64,000 nt of DNA from Cyanodermella asteris. Lineage: Eukaryota > Ascomycota > Lecanoromycetes > Ostropales > Stictidaceae. The notes beneath the pieces are model-generated. The model was not told where the DNA came from, did not search any database, and saw nothing but the letters and a program-made list of their open reading frames with translations. The position numbers were made by a program, and so were the translations under genes. How positions within the stretch are numbered: position 1 is the stretch's first letter; the number at the start of each line of letters is the position of its first letter. Location of the stretch: the NCBI GenBank assembly GCA_900618795.1, contig UYJD01000002.1:62001-126000 (forward strand). Direction: 5' to 3'. Positions 41,758 through 53,600 of this stretch are shown here, piece after piece.

Positions 41758-43995
41758 CTAACTATGCGCCGCAGAGGTCGGCGGGCTGAGTCTGGTGTAC
41801 GTGGTTGTCGAAACGTAATTCTTCTGTGGGCCTTTGACTGTATGTATGACGTCCATCTTCCTGATGTTCGCCCCTCTGAACTCAAAGCAATATTTCGAAC
41901 TGTACATGTCTTTGATGCATAGATGATCAGCCTTTGCAATCCACCCGTGAGTTCTGTTCGACGGATCGAATGCCAAATCATGGAAAAAGTAGTCGACAGT
42001 CTTGGCGTCATCCTTGACAAACCATACCGTAATCTTGTCGACAGATTCCTGGTATCTGTACACATATCTCCGTGATGCTGTGAAAGACAGGCCTTGGTCG
42101 TTCTTGAACGTGCCTTGCTCGACGTAGAGGTACTCTGCATCGTATAGCAGGTCGGTCGAGCACCTCGGATAGAAACTAGCTGTGCCCTCCAAGGTCCCAG
42201 AAGGAAAGCCGGCGAGGAAGCTATTCAAGCGCCTCGAAATCTTCCACGTGCCTTGCATTGCTCGGAATGCAGCTCTAGGCACGAATCGTGCTTCGCGTCG
42301 AGATTTTTGCAGATCGGTATGTAAGTCTTCAAGACCATGCTTCGTTTCAGGATCGTTTTTGTCGATGGCATAACGTGCTGCAGTAACCGGTCCGGTCCTC
42401 GCTGGCCAGTCCAGATCGTTGCGGCTTATGCCTACCTCTCTTGCGATGCCTTCCATCAGGCCCGCGTAGTCTCCGAGGAAGTACATTGGTAAATCGCGAT
42501 CGCGGGCTGCCATGGACTTTCGGATGTTGCGGAGGTTTTCACGCGATGCGTTTCGAGCTGCTTGGACATCATCCGAGTGGTTGGTATCGCTAGCCCAAAG
42601 TTTCTCGATCATGCGGGCCTGCATCTCCATTCCAGGCCAAGATTGACCCTCATGATAGCCAACGAAAGCGAGATTCGGTAACTCGCTTCTGCAAGTGTAG
42701 TACGAATCCATGTCCAAGATCAGTGGGAGTCGCTCACTGGTGTGATCGTACTCGAGCTGTTGCTGGGTCTCTCCGGATAATATATCAGCTGAAGCGAAAG
42801 GCCGAAAGCCAGTTGCGTAAACAACACCAAGCACATCGTCAATTGTCGACTCCCGGTCACCATCGACTACAATGGCTGTGACCGCGTTGGCACCTGGCTT
42901 AATCTCAAGATCCGAGAGCCTCCCTTGTAGAAGATTGATATCGCCCGAGCGCAGAAACTCCGCATATTGCTCCGTGAGCGCCACTCGCGTGGATATCCCT
43001 TCCTCCTCATCAAAAGGCATCGCTGGCTGTCCAAGCTCTTTCTGGTTACCTCCCATGACGCTACGAAGATAGGTATGACTTTTAGCAATGAAGTCATGAG
43101 CCAGCCTGCCAATGCCCAGCTTGACCTCACCAGGCGGTCGCCTCCCTAGATCATATAGAGCCAGGTCCAAGGCAATAAACCCCGGGGCCTTCATATAGGG
43201 GTCGTCACCTAGCATGGGAATCATCAGCGGCATCGCATAGAATGACTTGGGCACGACCTGGACCAGCTTCAAATTCTTGTAGGCTTGCCCATCGCTTCCG
43301 GGCCGATGCATGGCGTCTGACCGGTGCGAGACTAGAACCCCGGCTATGTCGGCTCCTGAGACGCTGCCACCGACAATCAAGATCGTTCCAGAGGCCGACT
43401 TGTCCTCTGGAACGACATCAGAAAGTGATCGGACTTTGGTGCTGTGTGCTTGTTTGAAGGGCAGCTCAATGCTCTCTGAGAGGTTGGTTGGAGGGCTGAA
43501 AGATTCTGGGAAGAACCCTCCGGCGATGACCAAGTAGTCAAAGACTCCCTTGTCTGTGTGAGCTCTCCCATCGCTGTCTTTTTGCTCCCATGTCAGCTGC
43601 CAGCTATTCTCAGAAATGCCAGATCCAGCCGTTTTCGTCACGTTAACGACCTTTGTGTTCAGTGAGATGATGCCCGGCGGTATGAAACGCTTGGTATAAG
43701 CTCTCAGATACTTTCCAGCCATCCATGCCTTTGGGAAGTACGAGACGTGACCGGGAATGTCGGCAGATTTCCAGGAAAAGTCCGAATAGCTGACATTGAA
43801 CTTGCTGATATTTGTCGGCATTTCGGGATTAAGCATACCCTCATGCGGCTTGTCTCTGTCAACAGCCCATAGCCCACCGATGGACGCGGCCTTTTCGAAG
43901 ATGCGGACATTGTACGTGACTTGCTTGGATTGGAGAAGGATCTTTGCGGCGACAAGACCACCAGGGCCAGCACCAATAACTGCGACCGTCTTCAT
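41758..43995 (-). CDS. Flavin-containing monooxygenase fused to a DUF6314-like lipocalin domain
   Basis: Single-exon fusion of 745 residues. The N-terminal part (about 1-560) is a flavoprotein monooxygenase: FAD fold VAVIGAGPGGLVAAKIL, EKAASIGGLW, a second nucleotide motif ILIVGGSVSGADIAGVL for NADPH and YATGFRPF near the end. The usual FxGxxxH signature is not evident; IPGHVSYFPKAW stands at that place. Residues about 575-738 look like a small beta-barrel: FRAMQGTWKISRRL, GTASFYPR, YVEQGTF, RRYVYRYQ, VWFVKDD, FFHDLAF, HLCIKDMYSSKYCF and VKGPQKNYVSTTTYTR. This pattern of GTW, GxAxF, EQG, RxYxY, FHxL, CxxDxY and GPxKxY fits DUF6314 as I recall it. The role of the added domain is unknown; binding a hydrophobic substrate is a guess. 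Confidence 0.88.
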   Translation of the reverse strand: MKTVAVIGAGPGGLVAAKILLQSKQVTYNVRIFEKAASIGGLWAVDRDKPHEGMLNPEMPTNISKFNVSYSDFSWKSADIPGHVSYFPKAWMAGKYLRAYTKRFIPPGIISLNTKVVNVTKTAGSGISENSWQLTWEQKDSDGRAHTDKGVFDYLVIAGGFFPESFSPPTNLSESIELPFKQAHSTKVRSLSDVVPEDKSASGTILIVGGSVSGADIAGVLVSHRSDAMHRPGSDGQAYKNLKLVQVVPKSFYAMPLMIPMLGDDPYMKAPGFIALDLALYDLGRRPPGEVKLGIGRLAHDFIAKSHTYLRSVMGGNQKELGQPAMPFDEEEGISTRVALTEQYAEFLRSGDINLLQGRLSDLEIKPGANAVTAIVVDGDRESTIDDVLGVVYATGFRPFASADILSGETQQQLEYDHTSERLPLILDMDSYYTCRSELPNLAFVGYHEGQSWPGMEMQARMIEKLWASDTNHSDDVQAARNASRENLRNIRKSMAARDRDLPMYFLGDYAGLMEGIAREVGISRNDLDWPARTGPVTAARYAIDKNDPETKHGLEDLHTDLQKSRREARFVPRAAFRAMQGTWKISRRLNSFLAGFPSGTLEGTASFYPRCSTDLLYDAEYLYVEQGTFKNDQGLSFTASRRYVYRYQESVDKITVWFVKDDAKTVDYFFHDLAFDPSNRTHGWIAKADHLCIKDMYSSKYCFEFRGANIRKMDVIHTVKGPQKNYVSTTTYTRLSPPTSAAHS

Positions 43996-45681
43996 TGCAT
44001 ATCAGGCATCTGCAGAACGGATTCAAGGTCAAGGTCTCGCTCGTAAAATTAGGGTCACTGAGCTCATGATAATGCGGAATCGGTCAGCTCCTTTCGGGTG
44101 ACAAGCTCAAACTTCAGCTGTGCAGATCGGCCTGAATTTAGCCTGACTTCGCACCAAGTTTGACTGGGTCGATATCTGCCGAAGTTGCACCAAATCAAGG
44201 CCCAGCCTGTAAGCCCTGACTCGGTATTCACTCGCGTACCTGAAGAGCTCGAAAGATTCGATTCCCAGTCAATTCCGATAGACCATGATGCGGAGTGCGT
44301 GAAGGATGGGAACTTTTAGTGAGGTCGGCGGTCGAAGCACAAAACAGTGCCCCACATTCGTAGAAGAAAAGTTGAGCGGATCGGAGGAGTACGCCAATCT
44401 ACGATCGACCTCACCGTTTGCTTGATGCAAGTCATGAACGATGTTCACAAGCAACTTGGTAGCTAGAAGCAAAGAGGACAGCTCTCGATGCGTGGGAGAC
44501 GCGCCAAGCCCCACTTGAAGACTCTCTCTTATCTGTCTATACCTTATTATATCTACACAGGGACACTGGAAAGCCAGTTCCTCCTCTGCACGATCAATCA
44601 GATCACCTGAGCTCAAGAGCACCCCTCTACGTCGAATTCTTCAGAAATGATACATACATCAATCCAGTTACGCTCGAGGCTCATGTTTCCGCTTACGGAC
44701 AATTCCCGGTGCGATTTTGCGGCCAATGAAATTAGAGCAGCCATGTCCAATCACAAGCTGCATAGCTGTGAGCATTCGGTCAAAAGCATGAGCCTCAGGT
44801 CCGCTCCGCCGGAGTAGAAGATGGCGTGGTGGAACTCCGTTGTCGCAGGCCGGACCAAGGGCGGCTAGACTCCCCACATAACCACCATGTCATACACACG
44901 AAACAATTGCGCGGCTAAGCGATGAGCAGACTGCCATGTGCGGGGCAGACGAAGCACCGTAGCTGTTGCACTGCATACGAGGAGAGACGTGGCATGTGAC
45001 ATGTGACATGTCGTGGGAGTGCATGACGCAGTTGTGAGATGGAGATGGGAAAAACACAAGCCGCCAGCTCTTCCCCAGGCACAACTTCCCACCACCCGCT
45101 GCATCGAAAGCCAATTGCAGCAGCGCGACCAGAAACCCACCGGCCCGCGTCTCGAATAAGCTGCAGTCTCACGAATCACAGAATACAAGCAAGCTCCGCC
45201 CAGACCGTCTTCCACGCCGTTCGCCCGCCCGCCGCCGGACTCGGCATCAGCTTCACCATCACGCTTGGGGAAGTAGTGGGATCGTTTGGAATCCCGGCAA
45301 ACGAGCTCGAGGCCACGAGGACAGCGTGCGGTCCTTGACTTATATTATCCGCCATCCTTGCCGCGTGCCTGATCCCATGACTTTCCCTAGAATTACCCTG
45401 GTATCTTGACAGTTCAAATGTCCGACTTTCTCTCCGTTGATTTGACTTTCGATATTGCTGCTCCGTACCCGCTCGTCAAATAGATGACAAGCTTCCTGTT
45501 TTCGTACATCCACTGACTCGAATGCCCGCCTACTGCTTGCACGATTGCCATTACTTCTACCGAAGCGCCCTGCGTTTGCTTTCGGTAGCCACCGTCATTG
45601 GTGCCTTGTATTCTTGAACGCAGGCTCAAGGGCGACCTCGAGCATACATATATCCACTTATCAATAAACGCATACCTCATC
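43996..45681. other. Intergenic, divergent promoters of monooxygenase and carnitine acetyltransferase genes
   Basis: About 1.7 kb. A frame on the minus strand (44269-44622) is open for 117 codons but has no ATG and no family match. A CATGTGACATGTGACATGTC repeat is at 44993-45012. No RNA gene is seen. Confidence 0.5.
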
Positions 45682-48200
45682 ATGGCAGCCGAGAAGCAGG
45701 AACAAGTCAACGGCGATGGCCACACCTCTCCAAAGAAAAAGCCTGGAGTCACCTTTGCTGGACAGGACAAGCTCCCCAAACTGCCTGTGCCGGAGCTCAA
45801 GAGCAGTCTGGACAAATATCTGGAATCTCTGAGGCCACTTCAGACAGCTCGTGAGCATCGCGAGACGGAGGCTGCCGTGGCCGAGTTTCTCAAATCTGAA
45901 GGCCCGGAACTTCAGGGGAAACTGAAGAAGTATGCTTCGAATCGTACAAGCTATATTGAACAGTTTTGTGAGTGAGAACATTGTTCTGACTGACATATCT
46001 CTAACCACCAACAGGGTACGACTCGTATCTCAACTTTGACAACCCCGTTGTCCTGAACCTGAACCCCTTCTTCTTGCTCGAAGACGATCCTACACCGGCA
46101 AGGAACAACCAAGTCACCCGCGCCGCCTCGCTCATCCTCTCGTCGTTATCGTTCGTCCGCGCGGTCAGGAAGGAGGAACTACAGCCCGATACCATGCGAG
46201 GTAATCCACTCGACATGTATCAGTACTCCCGCCTCTTCGGAACCGCACGCGTACCAACAGAGAACGGTTGCCAGATTGGACAAGATGAAGGTGCAACACA
46301 CATTGTGGTTCTATGCCGTGGCCAATTTTACTGGTTCGATGTGCTGGACTCGAACTCGGATCTGATCATGGGAGAGAAAGACTTGGCGATCAATTTGGAG
46401 TCCATTATCGAGGATGCCGAACAGATCCCTATACAGGAGGCTGCTAAAGGTGCTCTCGGCGTGCTCAGCACCGAAAACAGAAAGATTTGGTCCGGTCTGC
46501 GGGACGTCTTAACGAGGGACGAAGACTCCAACAATGCCGAGTGCCTACACACTGTCGACTCGGCGCTGTTCATAGTTTGCTTGGACTACACGGAGCCTGC
46601 CAGCAGTTCGGACCTGTGCGGAAACATGCTGTGCGGCACGAGCGAGGTCGTCAAAGGAGTCCAAATCGGCACCTGCACCAACCGGTGGTACGACAAGCTA
46701 CAGATCATTGTCTGCAAGAACGGCAGTGCCGGAATCAACTTCGAGCACACTGGTGTGGATGGTCATACGGTGCTGCGATTCGCCAGTGACGTCTACACCG
46801 ATACCATCTTGAAATATGCTAAGACCATAAACGGGCAAGCCCCCAGCATGTGGGCGTCTGTATCTCCGGATCCTTCGAAACGCGATCCTGCCAGCTTTGG
46901 AGATGTCAGCCCAACTCCTCACAAACTGGAATGGGACTTGACCCCAGAAATCGTCATTGCTGTGCGCTTCGCCGAGACGAGACTTGCCGACCTGATTGAG
47001 CAGAACGAGTTCCGCACGCTGGAGTTCAAGGGCTACGGAAAAAACTTCATCACGAGCATGGGCTTCTCACCGGATGCATTCGTCCAGATGGCTTTCCAGG
47101 CCGCCTACTACGGAATGTACGGTCGGGTGGAATGCACCTACGAACCAGCAATGACCAAGGCCTTCCTACACGGCCGTACCGAAGCCGTACGCTCGGTCAC
47201 GACGCAGAGCGTGGCGTTCCTACAGACCTTCTGGGGCGACAATCCCAACCAAGCCAAGATCGATGCCCTCCGCAAAGCGACCGAAAAGCACACGTTCAAC
47301 ACCAAAGAGTGCGCAAAGGGTCTTGGTTCCGACCGGCACTTGTACGCCATGTACTGCCTCTGGCAGCGCGGGGTGGACGAATCCGCTAGCAGCCTGTCGA
47401 ACACCACCGACTCCGGCAGTCTCTCGGGCGAAACCAGCAGCAACTCGCCGTTGCGTCCACACTCGGACAGCTTCGACTCTGCGCCCGGTGTCGATGGTAC
47501 CCACAGCGTAGGTGCTCAAGGCGGCCTCGAACGCACCGCGACCGCCGAACCGCAAGCCCGCATCGGCTCCCCCAGCTCTTCCTCCGAATCTCCACTCCGC
47601 CGTTACGGTACGCATCAGAACCTGCACGCGGCGATGCCGGCCCTCTTCGCCGACTCGGGCTGGGATAAGATCAACACCACCATTCTGAGTACGTCGAACT
47701 GCGGCAATCCCGCGCTACGCCAATTTGGCTTCGGGCCTACGTCGGGCGAAGGTTTCGGTATTGGATACATCATCAAAGACGACTCGATCAGTATCTGCGC
47801 GAGCAGCAAGCATCGACAGACGAAGCGGTACGTCGACGCCATCGAAGCGTATCTGAACGAGATCAGACGGGTCCTGAGGGCGACACATGCGAGGAAGCAC
47901 AGCCACAAAGCGTCTCGGGCGAGGGAGATTGAGGAGGGTCAGGGAAAGAAGGGCCGAATGTTGAGTAAGGGTCGCATGATCGGAGTGGGAGCTGATGGTG
48001 CTGGTGAGAAAGACGGTGGGGATGCTGCTGTGGATTCCGGGTCGACGGACGACGAGATGGGCGGGTACGGATTTTTCGATGCGGGCATGTTGATGCAGGC
48101 GTTGAAGAGTAAGGGAGGCGATTCGAGTGATTTGACGGATATGAAGAATGCGGCAAGGAAGAGGCAGGTCGGAAAGAAGTTGCATTTGACCGAATATTGA
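45682..48200 (+). CDS. Carnitine O-acetyltransferase (cytosolic type, Yat2/FacC-like)
   Basis: Choline/carnitine acyltransferase that moves acetyl groups between CoA and carnitine so that acetyl units can enter mitochondria, needed for growth on acetate and fatty acids. Exons: 45682-45967 and 46015-48200; the intron is 47 bp and splicing restores a Trp (QFWYDSYL). The product is 823 residues. Family landmarks are PVPELKSSLDKYLESL, NPFFLLEDDPTPARNNQVTRA, MCRGQFYWFDV-type LCRGQFYWFDVLDS, and the catalytic His340 in FEHTGVDGHTVL. Compared with the roughly 600-residue core, it has a Ser-rich insertion (about 560-640) and a basic/Gly-rich C-terminal tail ending HLTEY. There is no SKL peroxisomal signal and no clear presequence, which favours a cytosolic form. 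Confidence 0.92.
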
Positions 48201-50618
48201 TCGTGGTGGTCGACTTGGGCATTGTCAGGTGGATATGTACGATTTGACGACTCTGTATAGCATCGCATGGTCACGAACCATTTTGGTCAACTTGTCTATT
48301 GAGCTCATCACGCGACTTTAGAGAATCAGTTTCCAGTGTTTTACTGACAGCATCTTTCGGGACTGCGGCTTTCGTTTGCACGTCCCTCAAGACTGCGACT
48401 TCCACTTGTACGTACCCTGGTCACGACGCTAAAACTGGCCGGGAACACCATGAATTGTGAAAATGTGCATGCCTGATTGGTAAGGGAACGATCGCCAATC
48501 CGGGGCAGGAGCTAACTTTGGTGTGGTGGAAGCCTCCCAAGTGGCGAATTTGCAAGGAAGTGTTGACTCGGGAAGCCGAACAACTGGTCCCTGGGAAAAT
48601 TTTCCCCGACTGGTGAACGATAAAGAATCTAAAGTCGGAACAATAATTTATACACAAAATTGTTGCTCGTGGTTCCGATGTTGCGGATTATTGAGAGTGA
48701 TTCCGGTAGACTATCTGCTCCCTTGCCTACCTACCTACTCTCGATACTGTAGCTCCGTACCTGCCCAGGTGGAGCTTTCTTGACAAGTTCATCCAAGTTC
48801 ATCCAAGTTGCAAAGCACATTACATCCAGCATCAAATTCGATCCGGACCATTATTCAATGAGGCGCTCGAGTCGTGTTGATCAGCAAGCACATGCACTAG
48901 CACCGCAGCGAGTTGATTCGACTCGAGTCCCCCACCCCCCCCCTTGAGCCGCATTATCGCATACTTATCAGCTGGTCTATGCCGCCAATCAAGTCGGCCG
49001 AAAGAGGGCTTGACAGGGGGAACCCAAGTCCGGCGCACAGCCGCACAGCTCCACGGATAGCTGAGCTTACAGCGGGTGCCGGCGAGGGAGGGAGAAGGAA
49101 AGCGGTCGCACGAGTCAAATGTCCACCCACTTTATCTACTACTACTGGCGAGCACGTACGTTTGTTTCGCGTGCATCACGATTGTTTTGTGTCACCGCCC
49201 AAGGGATGAAACTGCTTTGCTGAATGGCGTGGCAACGATCAAATACAGCACCGGAGTCACTGCTGTCAGCGCAATAATCAAGCTTCCTTCCCAAGCGCAT
49301 GCATCCCGCAAGCAATAATGGGAATGAAGGTCGGCACGCGAAGGATTCGACAAAGGCAAATTGCACGGCAGAAGCTGCGGGCGTAGGTGTAGCCAGTGGG
49401 GCGCGTGTCTAGAACTGCTATACCCCGGCTAGGAGGAGAAGATGCGGGTAGGGCGCCAGCGAATACTGTCAGTGGTGGTGGCGACTTTGCTGCCTCCACT
49501 ACTGGGGATTGCAAACTGTAAAATGACGGTGGTCCGTAGAAGGTGACGGACAGTCTCATGGACTTGCCATGTGTCCTCAGCTTTCTAGTCTGGCGACATA
49601 TCGAGTATGGAGTATGTTGGAGCAGTTTTAGCAGGCCGTGATCGCACGGGAAGCTAGCGAGAATGACGTGCGAGAGGAGAGCCGACGGAAAGGTTAGCAG
49701 AGCATGCTTGTTCTGAGTGGAGCATGTCAGGCGATCATGGTGATGAAAAGGGAGCGATTTGCACTGCGACAGCGCCGAGTCTTGCCGTAGTGGTGCGGCT
49801 GGCCCATGCAGTTAGAGACTAGACGCAAATTCATGCTGGGAGAAAAAAGACTGGTGCAATTCCGTCGGTGGGCAGCCTTATTACCAGCCGGACGACTCCT
49901 GTAATCCGACGTGATGGACTGTCTCTCTGCCAGTCTGCCGTGTACAGTCGCAGTTAGACTCATGGGTCTTGTCCGACCATGCTGCGACGGGCTGAGAGTC
50001 CGAAGGTCTGAGACAGCATGTGACAGGAGAAGCGATATCGAGAGTATCTTATACCCTAAAGACACTGGTGGCAGTTCAAGGGAAAGCTTCAGGCGTATGG
50101 ACATTGGTAGATCGTGGCAGCTAGCTCCCAACTGAAGCAGTATCGGGCCGGAAGGCAGACAGAGTTTTGGCAGACTAATGACAGACTTTGGGCGGATCGA
50201 AGTGTGGATGTGGATGTGGATGTGTGGAGAGCAGGCCGGAAGCAAAGGGGGGAGTGCATCTTTGCTTCTGCCAATGTTCTTACTTGCAGCCGTAAAGGAC
50301 GGACGAAGGAAGCAAGGCTTGGCGCGCTGCCGTCCGCTGCACTCCAACTCTCTCTCAACACTCTACTCTTGCTCTTACGACCAGCACGACAAAGTCTGCC
50401 GTGCGAGCTTGTCGCGACTTTCCACTAACCAGCTTCGTCTGCTGCTTCACTCTTTCCAGCGACGGCCGTCACCATCCTCGTCTGCAGTGTGCCCGTCTGC
50501 TGTCGACCCGCGGCACAGATGGCAGTAGCTGGCGCTGACTGAGCCGCCCATATACTCCTGCCCTTACCTTATACCTCCCCATACTCCTGCGCCTCTGCGC
50601 AAGAGGCCCGCTGCCATC
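48201..50618. other. 2.4-kb intergenic region upstream of the histone demethylase
   Basis: The largest gap between genes in the right half. It has a short C-run (near 48929-48943), a TACCTACCTAC patch at 48727-48737 and the GTGGAT microsatellite at 50202-50227. The last 300 bp are rich in C and T on the plus strand (TCTCTCTCAACACTC...) and look like promoter and leader of the demethylase. Minus-strand frames over this leader are antisense artefacts. Promoter length fits a regulated chromatin gene, but that is inference. Confidence 0.5.
50202..50227. repeat. GTGGAT microsatellite
   Basis: About four units of a GTGGAT hexamer in the upstream region of the demethylase gene. Short and imperfect at the end. 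Confidence 0.75.
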
Positions 50619-53600
50619 ATGGCGGCCGTCGTCGTCCCCACCGCCCCAATGTCGCCCTCCAATTCCGCCCCGGACGAAGGTTCTGTCAAGATGGAGGAAA
50701 TTACTGTCAAGGAAGCCCTCACACCCCCGGCAAGCGAGGAGAACAATAATCGAGCCCGCTCGAATAGCGACCTGAGCGACCTGAACATGGACGAATGTCC
50801 TGACTTGGACACCATCGAGCCCGATCATTACTTCGACGGCGGCAAAATCCCCGTTTTCAAGCCGGTAAGTGCTCAACGTCCAATGGCACTTGCAATGACC
50901 TTCAACAATACATTGTGTATGCATGGGATATACTGACTTTTCTTTGCACAGACTATGGAGCAATTCAGCGATTTCAAGCGGTTCATTGACAAGGTGGATT
51001 CTTATGGCATGAAGTCTGGAATTGTCAAGATTATACCCCCGGAAGAGTGGCGCAATGACCTCCCTGCGCTGGACGAGATGGTCAAGACTATCAAAGTCAA
51101 GAATCCTATCCAGCAGGAATTCAACGGCTCGCAAGGAACATGGACTCAGGCCAACATGGAGAAGCAACGGACATACAATCTTCCCCAGTGGCGATCGCTT
51201 TGTGAAGAGAGCAATCATCAGCCTCCAGCTCGACGTGGCGAGAGAAGACGGAACCAGGATACCGGGCGAGCGACCAGGGCTACGGCATCGCGTGCCACTA
51301 AAACACCTGCTACCACATCAGCGGCAGGAAAACGGCCACGCGGACGCCCAAAGAAAGGACTTGTCAAATCGATCGAAGATGGTCGAGAGGACAGCCAAGG
51401 CCCCGAAAGCGAAGGCCAGGACCCAGGTACCCCCGGAACGCCAGCGTCGGAATCTCACAACTCGAAATTAGATGCCCCGAGCGAAGACGAGAAGACCCCG
51501 AAGAGCAAAGGACGTCAGCCCAAGTCTGTTTCCTCGCGGCGTCTGCGCAACAAGGGAGAACAGAACGAAGTTGTTGATGAGGAGTCCTTCAAGGACTTTG
51601 ACTACAGGATCCATGATCAGGACCAGTGGACCGTTGAGCGGTGCAAAGAGCTGGAAACCTCCTACTGGAAGAGCTTGACTTTCAACAACCCCATGTACGG
51701 TGCTGATATGCCTGGATCCCTTTTCAACGACGACAAGACGAGCTGCTGGAACGTTGCCAAATTGCCCAACCTGCTGGATGTACTCGGCCAAAAGATTCCT
51801 GGGGTAAACACTGCATACCTGTACCTTGGAATGTGGAAAGCCACTTTCGCCTGGCATTTGGAGGATGTCGATTTGTACAGCATCAACTACATCCATTTTG
51901 GAGCGCCTAAACAATGGTACAGTATCTCCCAGGAGGACGCTCGTCGTTTCGAGAAGGCCATGCAGACCATCTGGCCCAATGACGCCAAGAACTGTGATCA
52001 ATTCCTGCGCCACAAGACCTACCTCATCTCTCCACAACTGCTCAAATCCCAGTTCAACATCGAGGTGAACCGTCTAGTCCACTACGAAGGTGAATTTGTC
52101 ATCACGTACCCTTATGGATACCATTCAGGCTACAACCTCGGCTACAACTGCGCAGAGTCGGTCAACTTTGCCAACGAAGCGTGGCTGGAATACGGCAAGG
52201 TAGCCAAGAAATGCAACTGCGAATCCGACAGCGTTTGGGTCGATGTCTACGATATCGAACGTCGCATGCGCGGTGAGAAGACTCCGGAATACTACGAAAC
52301 CGACATTGAAGAGGACGATGGAGACGAGAAGGATGAAACGGGCGCTGCTTTGCCAACGCCTCCCGGAAGTGTCAAGGCCAAGGCTGCGTCCAAGAAAAGG
52401 AAACGGGATGCCGTCGACAAGGGTGACAAGCCAAAGATCAAGAAGATTCGGATCAAGATCTCTGCCCCTGCCAAGGAACCTTGCTGCCTCTGCCCTCACA
52501 ACCCACCATACGAGCCTCTTCTCCCAACAGACACCGGTTCGAAAGCGCACCGCAGATGTGCGTCCTACACGCCGGAGACCCGGATTGCGAAGATCGACGG
52601 CGTGGAGACCATCTGCGGTGTCAAGCTAATAGACAAAGCTCGTTTGGACCTCAAATGCAACCACTGCCGGAGCAAGCGTGGTTCCGTGTTCCAGTGCTCG
52701 CAAAAGAAATGCACACGAGCCTACCACGCCAGTTGCGCTGCGGCTGCCGGTGTGCAAGTCGACTCCGGCATAGTACCTGTCTTCCTAGCGGACGGCAGCG
52801 AATATACCGAATTTGGCCACGATTTCAGATGCAGATTTCACCGGGTGAGAAGGTCAAAGTACAACAACGACATGCAGACCTGCGTCGCCGCCCTCGAGGA
52901 GGACCCAATCATTCGCAAAGCCGCCAAGCAACTCAAACAAGGCGACCTCGTCCAAGCACAATACTTCCTCGGTGACATTTTCGCCGGCTACGTTCTTGAA
53001 AATCGACGCAGCGATGAAACTGTCCTCATTGAAACATATCCGAACAAGGAGCGTGTTGAGTTTGAGTACAAATGGCTCCTGGTTCTTGACCCGGAGCAGT
53101 CTCAACGGCCAGTGCCATCGCCAGACGCGCAGCCTCTCCCCACCCATCTTCTATCCTCCAATAAAACCATGGAAGATCCAGCTAGCGAGGTTCCACAGAT
53201 GGACGAGAGCTTCTGTACCTTGGAAGAATTCAAGTGGGCCGAGTTCCACTCCGCGAAGCCCTCTAACCCTGAAAGGCTTCGCGTCGATTTTGCCAAGCCA
53301 AAGAATCTGTGGCATTACTTGGGCCCTACATCGACAGAAGCAAAGGCTCAATACACCAGCAACCATGCAGTCAAACAGCACGATCCTTCTGCGAACTTCC
53401 TCGACACAGTACGGCCACCGCCCTCGCGACCAGGCCCTCCCAGAACAGGTTTGGGCGGCCCGTACCCGTCCGGCGTCAACACCAACGCACTCAACGCTGT
53501 CCGTGCCACATGGAATCTGAATCTCCAGAAACCGGTCCAGGCATATAACAATAACCAGCCCCAGTATGCGCCGCGACCTCCACAATATTCTGGTCCGCAG

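Noticed and set aside
44240-44270. AAGATTCGATTCCC, like a tRNA B box
   Set aside because: No fitting A box or acceptor stem in the 70 bases upstream.
44269-44622. 117-codon minus-strand frame in the 44-45.7 kb spacer
   Set aside because: Starts only with GTG, no good upstream exon and no family match; could be an old gene remnant but not supportable.
49727-50347. 206-codon minus-strand frame upstream of the demethylase
   Set aside because: No family resemblance, His-Ile run comes from the GTGGAT microsatellite; probably chance.
50469-51218. 249-codon minus-strand frame
   Set aside because: Overlaps the leader, exon 1 and JmjN region of the demethylase in antisense.
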